This document shows positions 13,012 to 24,254 of a stretch of DNA of 64,000 nucleotides, one piece after another. The position numbers were made by a program, and so were the translations under genes. The stretch spans positions 1,123,001 through 1,187,000 of the forward strand of contig JAFEUB010000720.1 of assembly GCA_024529925.1 (NCBI GenBank), given 5' to 3'. The notes under the pieces are model-generated. The model searched no databases, was not told the origin of the DNA, and saw only the letters and a program-made list of their open reading frames with translations. How positions within the stretch are numbered: the first letter of the stretch is position 1; the number at the start of each line of letters is the position of its first letter. The DNA comes from Ophthalmolycus amberensis. Lineage: Eukaryota > Chordata > Actinopteri > Perciformes > Zoarcidae.

Positions 13012-14797
13012 GTGTGTGTGTGTGTCCACGTGTGGATGTGTGATGTGTATTGGCTCATTTCATTACGTGTACAAACATCCGCTGCCAATACAAATCTGTG
13101 CTGCTGCTTTTCAGACGTTTGTATGTTTCACTCGCCGTTTGTTTTTCCCTTTTGTGTAATCTCACAATGAATGAGTGCGCACACACACACACACACATGC
13201 ATAATGCTGTTTTATTTTGCAAATTTAATTTGTGAATAAAACAAACATTTGAAGGCGTTTTTTCATTTAGATTATATTACAGATTTTCCATGACAAACAA
13301 CACGAAAGACGGCACAAGGACATATCTGTGATGTGCACAAGCGTGACTAGCTCCCCACAACCATTCCAGCATCGGCCTGAGAGGGTTTAATCTGTCGTTT
13401 TGAGTATAAAGGGGGGGGGGGGTTCAATTGCATTTCCCTTACATACTTGGACGGTTATACCGATTTTTTTTTTTTTTGATCATCGGCTTCTACAGGCACG
13501 TACAGCTACAAGCCAATTCCAATGACTTTTCAGAATAGAATTATAACAGGTATACATGTTGTGCTTCTTCAGTTACTAAATGAACAAGAAGCTGATTTAC
13601 CGTATATTGAATTTGATACCGGGTCCTTTAGCTGTCATTGCATTATAATAGTATTGTCTTTTTATGAGCCAGTCTCGGGAGTTATGTACGAGAAACGAGC
13701 AAATATAGATTCATCGTCTTCCCCGAGGACATTTCAACAATACAGAGGGGCAGGTTTTATTTAACTAATACTCAAATCTGCAACCTTTTATATCAGTTAT
13801 ATTTTTATAGTGAAGTGGTTTTCAAGTTTGGTTTATTTGTATGGCTTTTGTGCACCATTATAATACATGACAGTCATTTTTTTTATCCAAAGCGACTTAC
13901 AATTGCGATTCTACCACATTCGTACATAATTGTGGGGTTGAGTGTCTTGCTCAAGGACATGCGACTAGCGGAGCCGGAGCCGGGGATCGAACTGCTCTCC
14001 ACTTGGCCACAGTCGTCCCTAATAGAAAATAATTAAGTTCCAATAAAATATGTCGAGAAGCAAGGAGAAGTCAACAGAAAGTTCTTTATTTATTACTTCC
14101 CATAACGAGCAGCAGATAAAACTCTGAGCAGCACTTAAGTAGATGAGCGGTGAAAGTAACATTTCATCGGAAGAGGGACACAATCAGCCAGGTGTTGCAA
14201 ATATTAAGCATGTTCGATAAAGGGAAAACACCACATTGAGGCATGAAAGTTCAGATTTGTACTTATATATATATTTTTTTTTAAACACTACAGTGTGGCC
14301 AGATGGCTAGATGTGTATGCCTGTAACTTTGTAAATGGGCACCTGCTGAGCGCTTCAACGTGTTTACAGTATGAAAACAAGCAATCATATGTCACTGTGA
14401 CCCAAGCAAGCATGCAGGTCTCTGTTCCAACGAATCACCAACCAACTGTGGCTGTTGAACTTTCCATCTATCTCTCCCCTCGCAGGTTTTTAAGGGAGAG
14501 GAGGGCATGTTCCAAATTTCTGGTCTCCAGGGCAACACAGACTATCGTTTCCGCGTGGGCGCCTGCCGCCGTTGCCAGGATACGTGCCAGGAACTCTGCG
14601 GACCACTGAGCCCCTCCTCCTTGTTCACGCTGCGTCGCCAGGAGACGGCATCATCGGGGGAGCCGTGCGCCGTTGAAGCGGGCAAAGGCGCCGGCCTGAT
14701 CTCCAGCGACGAGCGCTTCGCGGCGCTCATCGTGTGCGTGTTCGCCGGGTTCTCCATCCTCATCGCCTGCTTGCTACAGTACTTCTTCATGAAGTGA
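775..14797 (+). CDS. fndc3b: FNDC3B, 3' portion (five coding exons, gene continues upstream)
   Basis: This is the C-terminal part of fibronectin type III domain-containing protein 3B, a multi-FN3 protein anchored by a C-terminal membrane segment (ER/Golgi-type membrane in mammals) and linked to adipogenesis and cell adhesion. Exons read 775-1055, 4602-4826, 10251-10417, 12257-12384 and 14486-14797. All have GT/AG borders and the phases join as AG|T, AG|G, G|CT and 0. The translation follows the known family C-terminus: QAVNQAGAGPYSEQ, GPQSLKLKWGE, YRGPSHTYKVQRLTE, QVLVGRESEYKQ, then a hydrophobic C-terminal helix ending FFMK. Upstream exons lie outside the window. Neighbouring ghsr, pld1 and tnik support FNDC3B over its paralogue FNDC3A. 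Whether a teleost naming system would call it fndc3ba or fndc3bb cannot be told from here. Confidence 0.96.
1056..4601 (+). other. fndc3b: fndc3b intron, about 3.5 kb
   Basis: No coding exon seen. It holds a poly-G run of about 18 bases near 2131-2148, a (GT)n near 2303-2324, an interspersed repeat near 3700-3850 and a short (TA)n at about 3919-3941. Confidence 0.7.
3698..3850. repeat. Teleost interspersed repeat fragment (ATCAGAATCAGCTTTATTGG type)
   Basis: The motif ATCAGAATCAGCTTTATTGG at 3700-3719, followed by GCCACGTATGCG and GGAATTTGACTCCGGTTTCC, matches a repeat head I recognise as recurrent in teleost genomes. The class is not determined. Downstream sequence is A-rich. Confidence 0.5.
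4602..4826 (+). CDS. fndc3b: fndc3b exon: FN3 F-G strands and start of following FN3
   Basis: The exon begins after ttgcag at 4596-4601, and its first base completes a Ser codon. It reads VHIQAVNAIGSGPLSP, a proline-rich linker, then LECSAAGPQSLKLKWGE and MVYTLQMEDKNHR. The donor GT is at 4827-4828. A nearer-looking AG at 4613-4614 would remove the conserved IQ and break the phase, so I chose the upstream acceptor. The proline linker is coded by locally GC-rich sequence that contrasts with the AT-rich introns. Confidence 0.92.
5957..6014. repeat. (CA)29 microsatellite
   Basis: A pure CA dinucleotide run inside an fndc3b intron. Confidence 0.97.
6450..6800. repeat. Teleost interspersed repeat fragment
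   Basis: AGGTGCTGAACAGCATCAAA with A-rich filler, then GAGGGTCTTCAGCAGCG, AGCTCTTCCAGAGATTAAGG and AAAGGATCGGCCGCC, resemble the body of a widespread teleost repeat. Its usual 5' end (TTTATTTGTATAGCAC) is seen in a separate copy near 31133. The class is not determined. Confidence 0.45.
9681..9839. repeat. (TA)n with interspersed TAGA units, about 160 bp
   Basis: An alternating TA tract interrupted at intervals by GATA/TAGA. It is nearly self-complementary over its full length, so it could form cruciform or slipped structures. Confidence 0.97.
10251..10417 (+). CDS. fndc3b: fndc3b exon: FN3 domain, YRGPSHTYKV segment
   Basis: Acceptor gtgtgtccag ends at 10250. The first base completes Arg with the previous exon's AG. 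The translation contains FVPIYRGPSHTYKVQRLTE, then YIFRIQAISDAGEGPFSD and TTKSVPPALK. This is among the best-conserved stretches of FNDC3B. Donor GT is at 10418-10419, leaving one base (G) for the next exon. Confidence 0.95.
10418..12256 (+). other. fndc3b: fndc3b intron with a SINE copy
   Basis: About 1.8 kb with no exon seen. The only recognisable content is the tRNA-like SINE at about 11940-12110. Confidence 0.65.
11940..12110 (+). mobile_element. tRNA-derived SINE copy, internally deleted
   Basis: A tRNA-like head carries an A-box-like GTGGCTCAGGGTAGGAGCGG and a B box GGTTCGATCCC (11993-12003). It is followed by a body ending CAGCCCACTGCTCCTAAATGCTTAGG. The same body end occurs near 20089 in a second copy that keeps extra middle sequence (GACATTGAATCCCAAGTTGCTCCC) missing here, so this copy has an internal deletion. 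The family name is not assigned. Confidence 0.72.
12257..12384 (+). CDS. fndc3b: fndc3b exon: start of last FN3 domain
   Basis: Acceptor tgacag ends at 12256. G|CT restores Ala, followed by PRVHQLEGNMCEITWE, MRGDPVSYVLQ and VLVGRESEYKQ. The exon ends on a complete codon with donor GT at 12385. A (CA)n tract begins just downstream of the donor. Confidence 0.95.
12965..13024. repeat. (GT)n microsatellite
   Basis: A GT run with one GC interruption near 13006. Confidence 0.96.
13858..14030. repeat. Teleost interspersed repeat (TTATCCAAAGCGACTTACAA type)
   Basis: TTTTATCCAAAGCGACTTAC at about 13884, then GGGGTTGAGTGTCTTGCTCA and GGGGATCGAACTGCTC, match in order a repeat I recognise from many teleost genomes. 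The class is not assigned. Confidence 0.55.
14486..14797 (+). CDS. fndc3b: fndc3b terminal coding exon with C-terminal transmembrane anchor
   Basis: The exon starts after ctcgcag (14485) and reads VFKGEEGMFQISGLQ, then a Cys-rich FN3 end (ACRRCQDTCQELC) and an acidic/Ser linker. It closes with a hydrophobic helix of about 23 residues (FAALIVCVFAGFSILIACLL) followed by QYFFMK and a TGA stop at 14795-14797. The helix at the extreme C-terminus makes this a tail-anchored-like protein with the FN3 array on the other side of the anchor, as known for FNDC3 proteins. Confidence 0.95.
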   Translation, partial: VFKGEEGMFQISGLQGNTDYRFRVGACRRCQDTCQELCGPLSPSSLFTLRRQETASSGEPCAVEAGKGAGLISSDERFAALIVCVFAGFSILIACLLQYFFMK

Positions 14798-16254
14798 GGG
14801 AATTTTAACTTTAGGATAGCAAGAGAAAACAAAATCACAGAGAAACTTTAAAAAAATACGTCTACGAAAGAACCGAATGAAATCAAAAAGAAACACTTCG
14901 ATGTACTTCTTACGGCTATGTATGTTTTTTGTTTTTTTTGAAGTCAGATTATCGATTCTGGCTTTCCTCACCTCCTTCCTGTTGTCTTCTGCCATCACTC
15001 AGTTTGGTGTCCTTTCTCTCTACGTCTCTGTTGTCTTTGTGTCCGTCTCATCTGTTCAGGATTTCTGTCGAGGTCTTAGTTGTGCCTCGGTTGGGAAAGA
15101 AAACGGATAATCAAGCCTTAAAATAGCTTTGAGCAAAGCAGTTGCTCCTCAGACTGACTTGCATGTTTTTATCTTGTATCTTTTTAAAACATATTTGATT
15201 AGAGAACGTGTATATTTCTTGACGGTCATTGCCTTACATTTGATTTTGTTTTTTAATGTGTAAGTTTCTTCTTCTTTTATTTTGCTGCAGTCTTTATTCA
15301 TTTCAGCCATATTCCAATGTAGGCCTACAAAGCTTTAGCCGTTCATACCTTATTATTCAGTTTTCTACTACTACAGACTGTCAGTCAATTCATATCTGCT
15401 AAGCTTTTAACATTCAATCACTCACTCATTCAGCTACCAAAGTGATGCAATCCATGTGTGGTGTAAGATGCTGCTATCCTGTGATTTTATTATATCTAAG
15501 AAAGAATGGAAAACCAGTAATCTAATATATATATATACACAATATAAATATATATATATATATATATATATTATAACAAATATCTATGATGCTATAAAAG
15601 TGATGTAATATAAGTGATGGCAATGTAAGGTCTGAAGTACAGTGTGAAAGGGGAGGAGTTTACTTTAGGTGCTTACAAACAGCAGCTCTGCGGTCAGTTA
15701 AGTAGCTCGAAGGAGCCCCTTTAACACTGGTCTCTGATCAGAATATGAAATGTTGGGCATGAACTGGCTCTAGCGTGTAGGAAGCTGGGCTGGGATTGTG
15801 ATCGGCTGCAATTTAACAGGAAAGGGTTGGGCTCAGCATTTGATTGGCCCCTCGGACGGCCCTTCCGCATTCCACCATCTCAAGCGCCATTGCTCCAGCC
15901 TATTTATCTGTAGCTTTAGTAGCGTTGAACCCGCTAGACCCAGAGGTGCTAACAGCCTGCCAGCTAGCCGCGCTTCTCAGAGCTCTGTGTGTTAACCAGG
16001 ATAGCCATTGGGAGTTAGCTTGAGCTTTACGACCCCCCCCCCCCCTCCCTGGAATTTAGCCAGCTGCCAGCCAGAGCAGTGCTGAAGCTGTAGTTTCTCC
16101 TTCCAGCTAGTCTGTGAATCGATACATTTGAAGACTCTTCTCCTCTTTTCTCCTCCCCTGCCCATAATGATCTGTAATTACCGTTTGCTCTGGCTGCTCT
16201 TCTCTTGCTTTCGATCCATCCCATTTTCCTGCCCATGCACTTCTCTCTCTCTCG

Positions 16255-16285
<31 letters not shown>

Positions 16286-19025
16286 GCTCAATCAATTAAA
16301 AGGTGCTTCATTGACATGTAATCAGAGCAGTAGCAAGTCTGCGGTCTCTCCTCAGACGGACATGTTCTCTGGAGACTTGAACTAATGTTCACTAACCAAA
16401 CAAGCCTTTGACAGAACACAGCTCAACAGAACAGGGCATTGTTAACACCCCCTGACCTCCTCGCCTGACTCCTGAACCCCCTTTCATCCCAACCCGAAAA
16501 AACAAAGCCAAGGTACAGCCCAATACATACCCTGATGATCCAAAGAAGTCACCCTAACCTGCTTGATTAATGTGTGACATGTCTACAATTGTCAGGTGGG
16601 ATACAGGGGAAGAAGGATTGGGTGGGAAGGGGGGTATGGAGGAGTGGCGGGGCAGTAGTTTAGCGCCGCCGGCCAGCTCTGATTGGCAGCCTGTAACGTA
16701 CCTCAGGGATAAGGCCTTACAGAGGGGAGATCTAACCCTGTCATCCCCATCGCTGGCGTCATCCTATTAGCCTCTCCTTCCTCCGTTTCTCTCAGTCTTC
16801 CTCCCTCACTTCTATCCGTTCTTTCATTTTTTTGATGCTGTATCTTGTCCTCTGTCAATGCTGTGCCTTGCTCCTGTATGTGTCGGTAAGCAAATTGGTT
16901 TACTAGCTCAACAAACCTTTGCCAAAGTTGATGGGAAAGTTAAGGTAGAGTTCTTTTCTAGGTTTTATTTATACTATATATTTGCATACAGTACTTTACA
17001 TGCCAATTACAGTGCAATCTTCATTTATTTATTGTTTAAAGATTAAGAGACAAGTGTAGTTATATACAAATTTTTTTCCTTGTAGCATGTTTTTTTTCTT
17101 TTTCTTTTTTTTTAATTGACTTATGTTAGATTGTATGATTAAGGCCAGCATTCCTTATCTCAGTAACCCTTTAAGTATTTCTCTTACAGCTGTTGGGAAC
17201 CTGTAGCTCATCAGTCCATGCATTGCAGTTATCATTGCCGTTTAAAAACATGTAACCAAATGTATTTTGTTTTTCATCTCCTGTTGCGGCCGTGCACAGC
17301 CGAGCAGTTCTTGTAATGCTTAGAGAGACGTAGCAAAGCAAGGCCTTAGGGTCAGTTCAAGTCATCTGTATTGGGATAAACGTCGCTGCCTTTGGCTTTT
17401 TTTTTTTCTGAGTAGTGTTATAATGAAGCTTCTGATATCTTTTTACTGTGTTATTGCCAAAGTGCAGTCTTCTCGTGTCCACTAGATGTTGCGTTCGCAG
17501 TCGTCGAAAAGGGTTCTGTGATGTTCTTCTGTAACGACACAGCATTACGATTATTATTGTTATTATTATTCTCTCAAAAGAAAAAAACAAAAAAAACATT
17601 AACTTGATCTGTGATTATGCTTCTTTTCATATTATCTTTCATTATTTTGTTTTGTAAAGCAAAATGTGCCATTTTGAAATGTAGCCCTTTCAAAGGACAG
17701 TTTTTAACACAACCTGATTTCACACTGAAAGGTAAAAAAAAACAAAAAAAAAGGCAAAAACAATCATACGGCGATTTCAGGCAGATGATGACAATAATAA
17801 TTTTACCGATTCCTTGTTCAGGCTAGTGCTGGTATAGCAGTAGTTAGTATTTTGTATCCAGTATTTTGCTAAGAGATGATATACAGAGATATCTATAGAG
17901 CTATAGAATGACATGGTAATACATTATGACTAACAGAGTTGAAGCACTTTTTTTATGCCGAGCATTAGTCTTGAGGAGGTTAATATGAGCGAGGGGGAAG
18001 GCGAGGTCCGTCGCTCTGTTCCAAACACTACTGCCAACGCCGTCTGTTACATTCATTGGCATTATTCTGTCGTTGGCGTCACTGTGACATTGGCATTACT
18101 GCAGCATGGTTCTGTGCCTTTTTGGATGGCACCGTGCTGCCTGTAGAATGCAAACTACGGCAACAAAGGAAGTACAGTTCATAGGGAGTACGGTTTTCCT
18201 TTCTCAGACGTGCTCTCGGTGTGTGCACCCAGCCTGTTGCTTGTAGTCGATATGTGAGGTGTCCCGTTTTGAAACCCTTCATGTAATGTCCCCCCCCCCC
18301 CCCCCCCCTCCCTTAGTCCACATTTCAGGCCGTAGATGCTCCAACGGGAGAGCAGAGGTCTTTGTCCGAGCTCAGGCTAGTCCCGTTAGTGTTGTATAGT
18401 CCGAGGTTAACACAGTGTTAACTGTTAAGGCTGTGTGTTCCTGGGCAGGGTGCTTCCCTTTATGTGCTTTTTTTTTATTTTTTTTAATGCTGGTGATTTT
18501 AAAGAAGCCCCGCCCCTTCACCCCACACCTTGCAGCTCCTGCACATTTGGCTTGTATGTCAAGAATGAGAGACCTTTTTTTTTTTTTTTTGCCCAGCAAC
18601 CCCACGTCTGTGCCTTCTGATCAATTGATTTTCTTCTTTACTTTTTTTTAATTTTTTTTTTGTACGTTTTAGAGTAAGTAGAGAATTTTGACTGAGAATT
18701 TGGCGATTTGACAAACAGACGCTCACAGGTATTGAACTATTTTTTAAGCGAGACAAAAAAGAAACATATTTTTACCTCACAATTTTAAAACAAACATTCC
18801 AATGTTGTCATGGTCTACGAATTGAGAAAAAAAAAAGAAATTCATGCATTTCTTCTTGTATTGTAAATGTTAGACATTTTCATATGCATTATATAAAAGA
18901 AACTGCCATATCAATTTTAATGTATAGATTTTTGCAAATACTACCCTATGTATGTAAGACGTAACTGTATCGGTAGCGTATATATAATATATTTATGCCC
19001 AATAAATGTTTTGATTTTCTTTTCT
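14798..19025 (+). other. fndc3b: fndc3b 3' untranslated region (inferred)
   Basis: After the TGA there is about 4.2 kb with no coding signal, AT-rich toward its end, before the AATAAA at 19001. FNDC3B is known for a multi-kilobase 3'UTR in mammals, so one continuous UTR is the simplest reading. It holds (TA)n near 15527-15571, C runs near 16030-16044 and 18290-18308, a (CT)n near 16240-16290 and T-rich stretches. An earlier polyadenylation site is not excluded. Confidence 0.6.
19001..19006 (+). terminator. fndc3b: Candidate fndc3b polyadenylation signal AATAAA
   Basis: The context ATTTATGCCCAATAAATGTT is followed by a T-rich and GT-rich stretch (TTTTGATTTTCTTTTCTGAC, then TTGTGTGTGT), the usual downstream-element composition. 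Confidence 0.6.
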
Positions 19026-19995
19026 GACTTTGTAGCACCTGTATCTTTTATTGTGTGTGTCATTATTCATCAGCACTTCTACCTACTGTATGCACGGCTC
19101 TACGTATAGTTCTGTGCATGGTCTCGTGCTTTTTTATGGTTAACTTTTCTACAGATAAAGATACTTTGTCACACGAGATGTTTGGTATACAACCTAACGG
19201 TATGTTCCGCTGACATTTACTGTTGTGCAGCAGTATTGATTTTTGTCTTCAAGATTCATCAGATACACTTTATGTACTGTTGAACACAGCGGAGTAGTAA
19301 CCAAGATTTATATAGAGGTTTAACTCATGATTAATAGTCTGCATTGTGTCTCAAAACAGTTGTAATTCTTCAAGTGGATGGCATCTTACATGTCAGAGGG
19401 CCTCGTATATGTAATTAAAGATAGTTTTATCTTTTGTCACACTCCGTTTCAAGGATGAGTGCGTTAGTGTCCATTTCAGCTGGACTATCTGGGTGAAGAA
19501 GTGTCGGAGCTAGATTTACTCTCCCGTGACTTCGATAGTCGAGAAGAGTAAATCACACTCACGGACCGTCAACTGCTGTCAGCAAGGGGCGACCAGAGAG
19601 AGTCTGCTGCTCTGCAACTCCCCTCATCCTTCAGCGCCACGAGGACAACAGGGGAATAATGCTCTTTGACCTTTTGTGTGAGCATTCGCACGGGTTTGCG
19701 GAAAAGTGGTGTCAAAAGTGAACAATTTAAATAGGCGGTAGCAGAACAACACTCTTCCACGAGCTGTCTTTCTTCAGTTAAACTGTCATACAGCAATAGG
19801 ACAAGAAACCCTTGTTCTTGAGAAGTGCACTGTAAGCAGTGGCCATGCGGTAACTCGCTCTACCAGACAGAAAAATGTAGTTCGATTAAAGTTGAAGGGT
19901 AAAGCACTCAGAAGGCATCAGGGTTTTGGTATAGTGTGTGAATTACTGGCCAAAAAGCACACTTTAAGTGAATAAATATGGTATAAATGTAACCA

Positions 19996-20165
19996 TAAGG
20001 TGGACAGTTTGATCCTAGGCTCCTTCCTTTCACCTGTCAAAGTGGACTGGAGCAAGACATTGAATCCCAAGTTGCTCCCTTGCTTCATAGCAGCCCACTA
20101 CACCTAAATGCTTAGGATGGGGTACATGCAGATCCTATTGTGTGCATGTGTATATGTATATAATT
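19996..20165 (+). mobile_element. tRNA-derived SINE, body and tail
   Basis: A degraded B-box-like stretch (ACAGTTTGATCCTAGGCTCC) is followed by GACATTGAATCCCAAGTTGC and CAGCCCACTACACCTAAATG. It ends in a TG/TA-rich tail near 20140-20165. It shares its 3' body with the copy at 11940. Confidence 0.65.
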
Positions 20166-20534
20166 GTTTCAAAGGTTTTTTTATGATCTGTGGTGTCGGA
20201 TGTATCAATTCTGGTTTCTTTGAAGCAGCCAACAGTATTACCTAAAGTTTACCAAGAACAAAACATCCAATCAGCTGCTGTTTGGAGGCAAAACCCCAAA
20301 AAGAATGGAATGTACTACTGTGGCTTAATAGCTTGATGGATGGCTACAGGACAATGACGAGCATACAACCTGTCACACGTTTTACCAGATGGGCTGCAGC
20401 AAAAGAAAACTGTGTCCCTGTCCTGTCGGCAAAGAATCATCACCATAGCATATACACAAACACGTTCTTTTTTTTATCCACGGCTACAGAGATGACATTT
20501 GCACGGTTGGTATACTTGGGCCACTTAAGTTCAG

Positions 20535-20800
20535 ACTGAAATATTTTAGCAACTATTGGATGGATTGCAATAAAATATTGTAGAGACATTCGTTGTCCCC
20601 AGAGGATGAAGCCTAATGACTCTGGGGATCCCTTTAACTTTTCCCTTCGCGCCATCATGAGGTGAGCATTTGTGCTTTTAGGTGAAATGTTTCAAGAATT
20701 GTTGATGGATTTCGATGAAATGTAGTGCAGATATACTTGTACCCTTCAGGATGAGATGTAGAACCTTAAGTGATCCCTTAACTCTTCTTCTAGCTCCATC
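20535..20800. repeat. Teleost interspersed repeat (CAACTATTGGATGGATTGCA type)
   Basis: AGCAACTATTGGATGGATTG at about 20548, then GAGACATTCGTTGTCCCCAG, GATCCCTTTAACTTTTC and GCGCCATCATGAGGT, occur in the order known from a recurrent teleost repeat. The later part (GTTGATGGATTTCGATGAAA, then GATCCCTTAACTC) repeats the same pattern, suggesting two units in tandem. Class not assigned. Confidence 0.5.
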
Positions 20801-23800
20801 TTGCTCTTCCAGTCTTGTTTGAATGGATGCTTATTGCAGGATGTTCTGTCACCATCAGAAGGTTGCTCCAGATATATATCCGTGTCTGTACAGACTCCCA
20901 ATAGTGCACCTCTGTGATTCTGCACCACCGCAGACTCTCCAATAGATGACAAGTCTGTTCACGCCAGCACTTTGCTAAATCCATTCACCAAATTCATTTC
21001 AGCTTTCTCGAGGGTGCATTATGCACATGCAAGTGGCAATAAATTGTCCTAGCCTGCACCCGCTGGTTTACCAAATCAAGTCAATACGATATTTACAGTA
21101 CAGGCACACACTGATGAGATAGATATGAACTCCTCTTCAATCACCTCCCCCTCTTTGTCTCAAGGTAATTCATTTACTCGCCACTGCACCGCCCACACCT
21201 AAACAAACTCATGATGTCTGACTCATTGATTAAACATCGCTTCTGTCACCTTTTGTTTTATTGTCCATTTTCATCGCACAATTGCTTTGAAGCGGGATCT
21301 CTCGTCCCTGTTCTTTCACGCCTCTCCCTCTCCTCACCAGTCATCCACCCACTAACCATCATCTACGGGTCAGCTTTTGTGTAATTAATTCACTTCCTTC
21401 TTTATTTTTATAATTTTTTCAGCGTGGGTTTTGCAGACACTCCATGTGTTTTTATCAGGTACCGGATCGTTGCCTCAAACGAAGGGCCCTTTGAGTTGTG
21501 TGTGGCATCTGAGGGCAGAGCCTGCTGTCTTTGAAGCTGCCTTAGGTATCATGTAATGGGGTATAGCAGGAACACATGGGGGGAAAGAACACAGGCCTTG
21601 TCAAGGTGCAGCACACGTCTTTCCACACTGAGCGGTTTGGTTTTCACTTCAATGATGTCTAATGTGGGTGGAAGGTTGATGTCAAGTGGTTTCTTTATTT
21701 CACGATCCTCTTGGTTTGCAACTTGCATCTCATACCTGTTGAAGACAAATTGCTACCGGATTGTCAATTGGGTGCCGGTTTGTGTAAAGAATACATATAT
21801 TGTTAAAAAAAAGAAAAGCAAAGAGGAATTGAGTTTTTCCTTTTTTACTTTAACAAGACTTCATCATCGACAGATACATCACCCAGTAGATGTTTACAGA
21901 CATCTTCAAAAAAGGAAAATATGAATCAACTTTTACAGTTTTAATTATACATCCTGTAGATTAATAAATAGTTTGTCATGACATCAGTATGTACAGTCAG
22001 ATTTTTCTTTTTTTTTTACCAGAGATACATTCTTCAGAGCCCGGACGCCATGTTTTGAAATCCAGTGCAGATTAGTGGAGGCTGCTGCGGTGATTTGGAC
22101 TGCTAAAACCATCTGAGTGTAAAGCATTACTAAAGCATCTATTTACAAGTTAAAGCAAGCACAACATCATCACTTCTAGACGGTTCACTCATCCTCTGTG
22201 TCTAAAAGGGTGCATGATACACTTTACAAAATTAAATTACTTTTCCATCTAAAACATATTTAAACAAGTTATTTAAAAAAAGATATTCGTGTAAGAATAG
22301 TGTTGTATAGGTTGGCACCTTTGGCATATTTGAATGGTTCTATTTTGGTTTACACACCATCATGCACGGTAAAGTCACCCGTGAAAATAATTTCCACTGG
22401 GCACCCATGCAATCTTTTTATTTGAAGCAATTTAAAATCAAACTTTTGGCAAATCAAGAAACAAGACGAGTGAGACATACATTACATAGAGCCTTTTTGA
22501 TTTAACCACACTGAACACTTTCATGCCACAGAAGACTCCACAGGACAGCTAGTACATTAGGCTGACTGCTATTGAACTTGTATGAAGGTGTGAGTGGGGG
22601 AAAATGTTACTTAAACTACGGTTTTCATCACTTACCAGGGTGCACGTTGATTCAAGAAGCATAAGAAAAGTTGTCAAATCAGACAAATGTGCTACATGTG
22701 TTGTATGATTGGATCCTGTACCCACAGCTGTAATAAACAGAAAAGGCCCTGTGCTGTATGTGGTACCAAGTTAACTGACATCAGCACACCTGAGATGGCT
22801 GAAATTAACAACATTTCAATGGTGCAAAGTTCACAAGATTGAGAAAGCTGAGGCATTTATGGCCACTTAAATTATGATTTTTTTACAGTCTCACCAATCA
22901 CTTTTCTTTATCTAATGCACCAAACTGATACTTAATTGAATGGCACCTTATCAAACACTCCTCGTGTAAGTAGCAAGTACCTGCGGCTTGAATGATGTTG
23001 ATCATTTAACAATAATGCGGTATAATTACAAAAAATGTCGACATAATAATGCATTCTGTAAATTCACAAACAAATCGACTTGCTTTGTGGCTCCGATGAA
23101 CCAAACTCTGCACTTCTGTGCTGCACAAAGCTACAGGAACATCAACTGTCTTCATTTCAGAGACTCTAACCAAACACCATTGGCTCTTCTTGGCAGCATC
23201 AACACAGCTTGGACTTGCATTTACAAGACGCAGGGCATTCAGCGTGTCAAAAATGAATAAAAGTGAAATCTACTCTCTCTTCTCTCTCTCTAACAATTTA
23301 CAGATAATCACATCAAAAACATGACACCTGGCATACAACACACACATGCAAATACTCTTTCTCTTCTCTCTCTTTCAGACACACACACATACACACACAT
23401 ACACACCTACTAGCACACACACACAGTCACTGCACTGCTGCCCCTCTGTGAAGGAGTACAGAGCAGTGCCACAAGTTCTACAGTGGTTTCTTTGTCATCC
23501 AGAGTATGAATACAATATAAGGCAATTGTAGTCTATTATATCTATATGTGTGCGTGTATACGGGCATGCGTGGCCCGTGTTGTTCACATTTGGATCAATA
23601 TAAGCTCATCAGGCTGTGTATGTAGCACTCCACCAGTCATGCTTTTGAAACGCTGATGAGTGTGTTGTTGAACGAGCAGGCACTTGCTGAAATAATCCAA
23701 CAAGAAAATGAACTGTTTGACAAAAATTGAAGTTCTATTGATGCATGTAAGTGGACAGAGGATTGTAAGCTTTTTATGGCTCGCGCTTTTCTCTTACTGT

Positions 23801-23940
23801 TTTTTGTTTTTTAGTCCAAGGGGCGCTCACATGATCAGAGAAGTTATACTTCGGCCTGACAGAAATAATGACTCAGTGTTATCAATTTATGACTGGTAGT
23901 TTTTTTCAAATCATATCCAGACACTTTGACAGTCACACAT

Positions 23941-24254
23941 TTAGAAGCTGACTGTGGATTCCGTCCAGCCGTTCGAGCCGTCTCCCTTCATGCTGCTGGC
24001 TGTACGGCCTCGTGGCGGCTGACTGTCGGCCAGGCCGAAGAGGCGCGCAGCTGCGCCCCGGTATTTCCAGGACATGGTGTTATAGAGGATGGGGTTGATG
24101 GCGGCACTCAGGTAGAAGAGAACCACAGACACCAAATTGCAGTATTCGGACAACACAGACAGCAGCGGGGACGGAGCGTCCAGAGAGCGAAAGTGCACGT
24201 AGCGACCCACATGGAACGGCAACCAGCACAGGACGAAGGCCACCACCACCACCA
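23941..24254 (-). CDS. ghsr: ghsr exon 2 (TM6-TM7 and cytoplasmic tail)
   Basis: Acceptor CTCCAG ends at 24255 on the minus strand. The joint codon gives Val and starts a run of five Val codons, all GTG, before AFVLCWLPFH. The third cytoplasmic end, TM7 with SAAINPILYN, and a 50-residue tail follow. Stop TAA is at 23943-23941. Confidence 0.95.

Larger units (their letters stand above)
12385..14485 (+). other. fndc3b: fndc3b last intron
   Basis: About 2.1 kb without coding sequence. It holds (CA)n just after the donor (about 12405-12425), (GT)n at 12965-13024 and an interspersed repeat at about 13860-14030. Confidence 0.7.
19026..23940. other. Convergent intergenic region between fndc3b and ghsr 3' ends
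   Basis: No gene seen. It contains a SINE copy at about 19996-20165, a teleost interspersed repeat near 20535-20800 and CA-rich sequence near 23375-23425. The part nearest 23940 is presumably ghsr 3'UTR. TTTATT at 22417-22422 is one weak candidate for its poly(A) signal on the minus strand. Confidence 0.6.
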
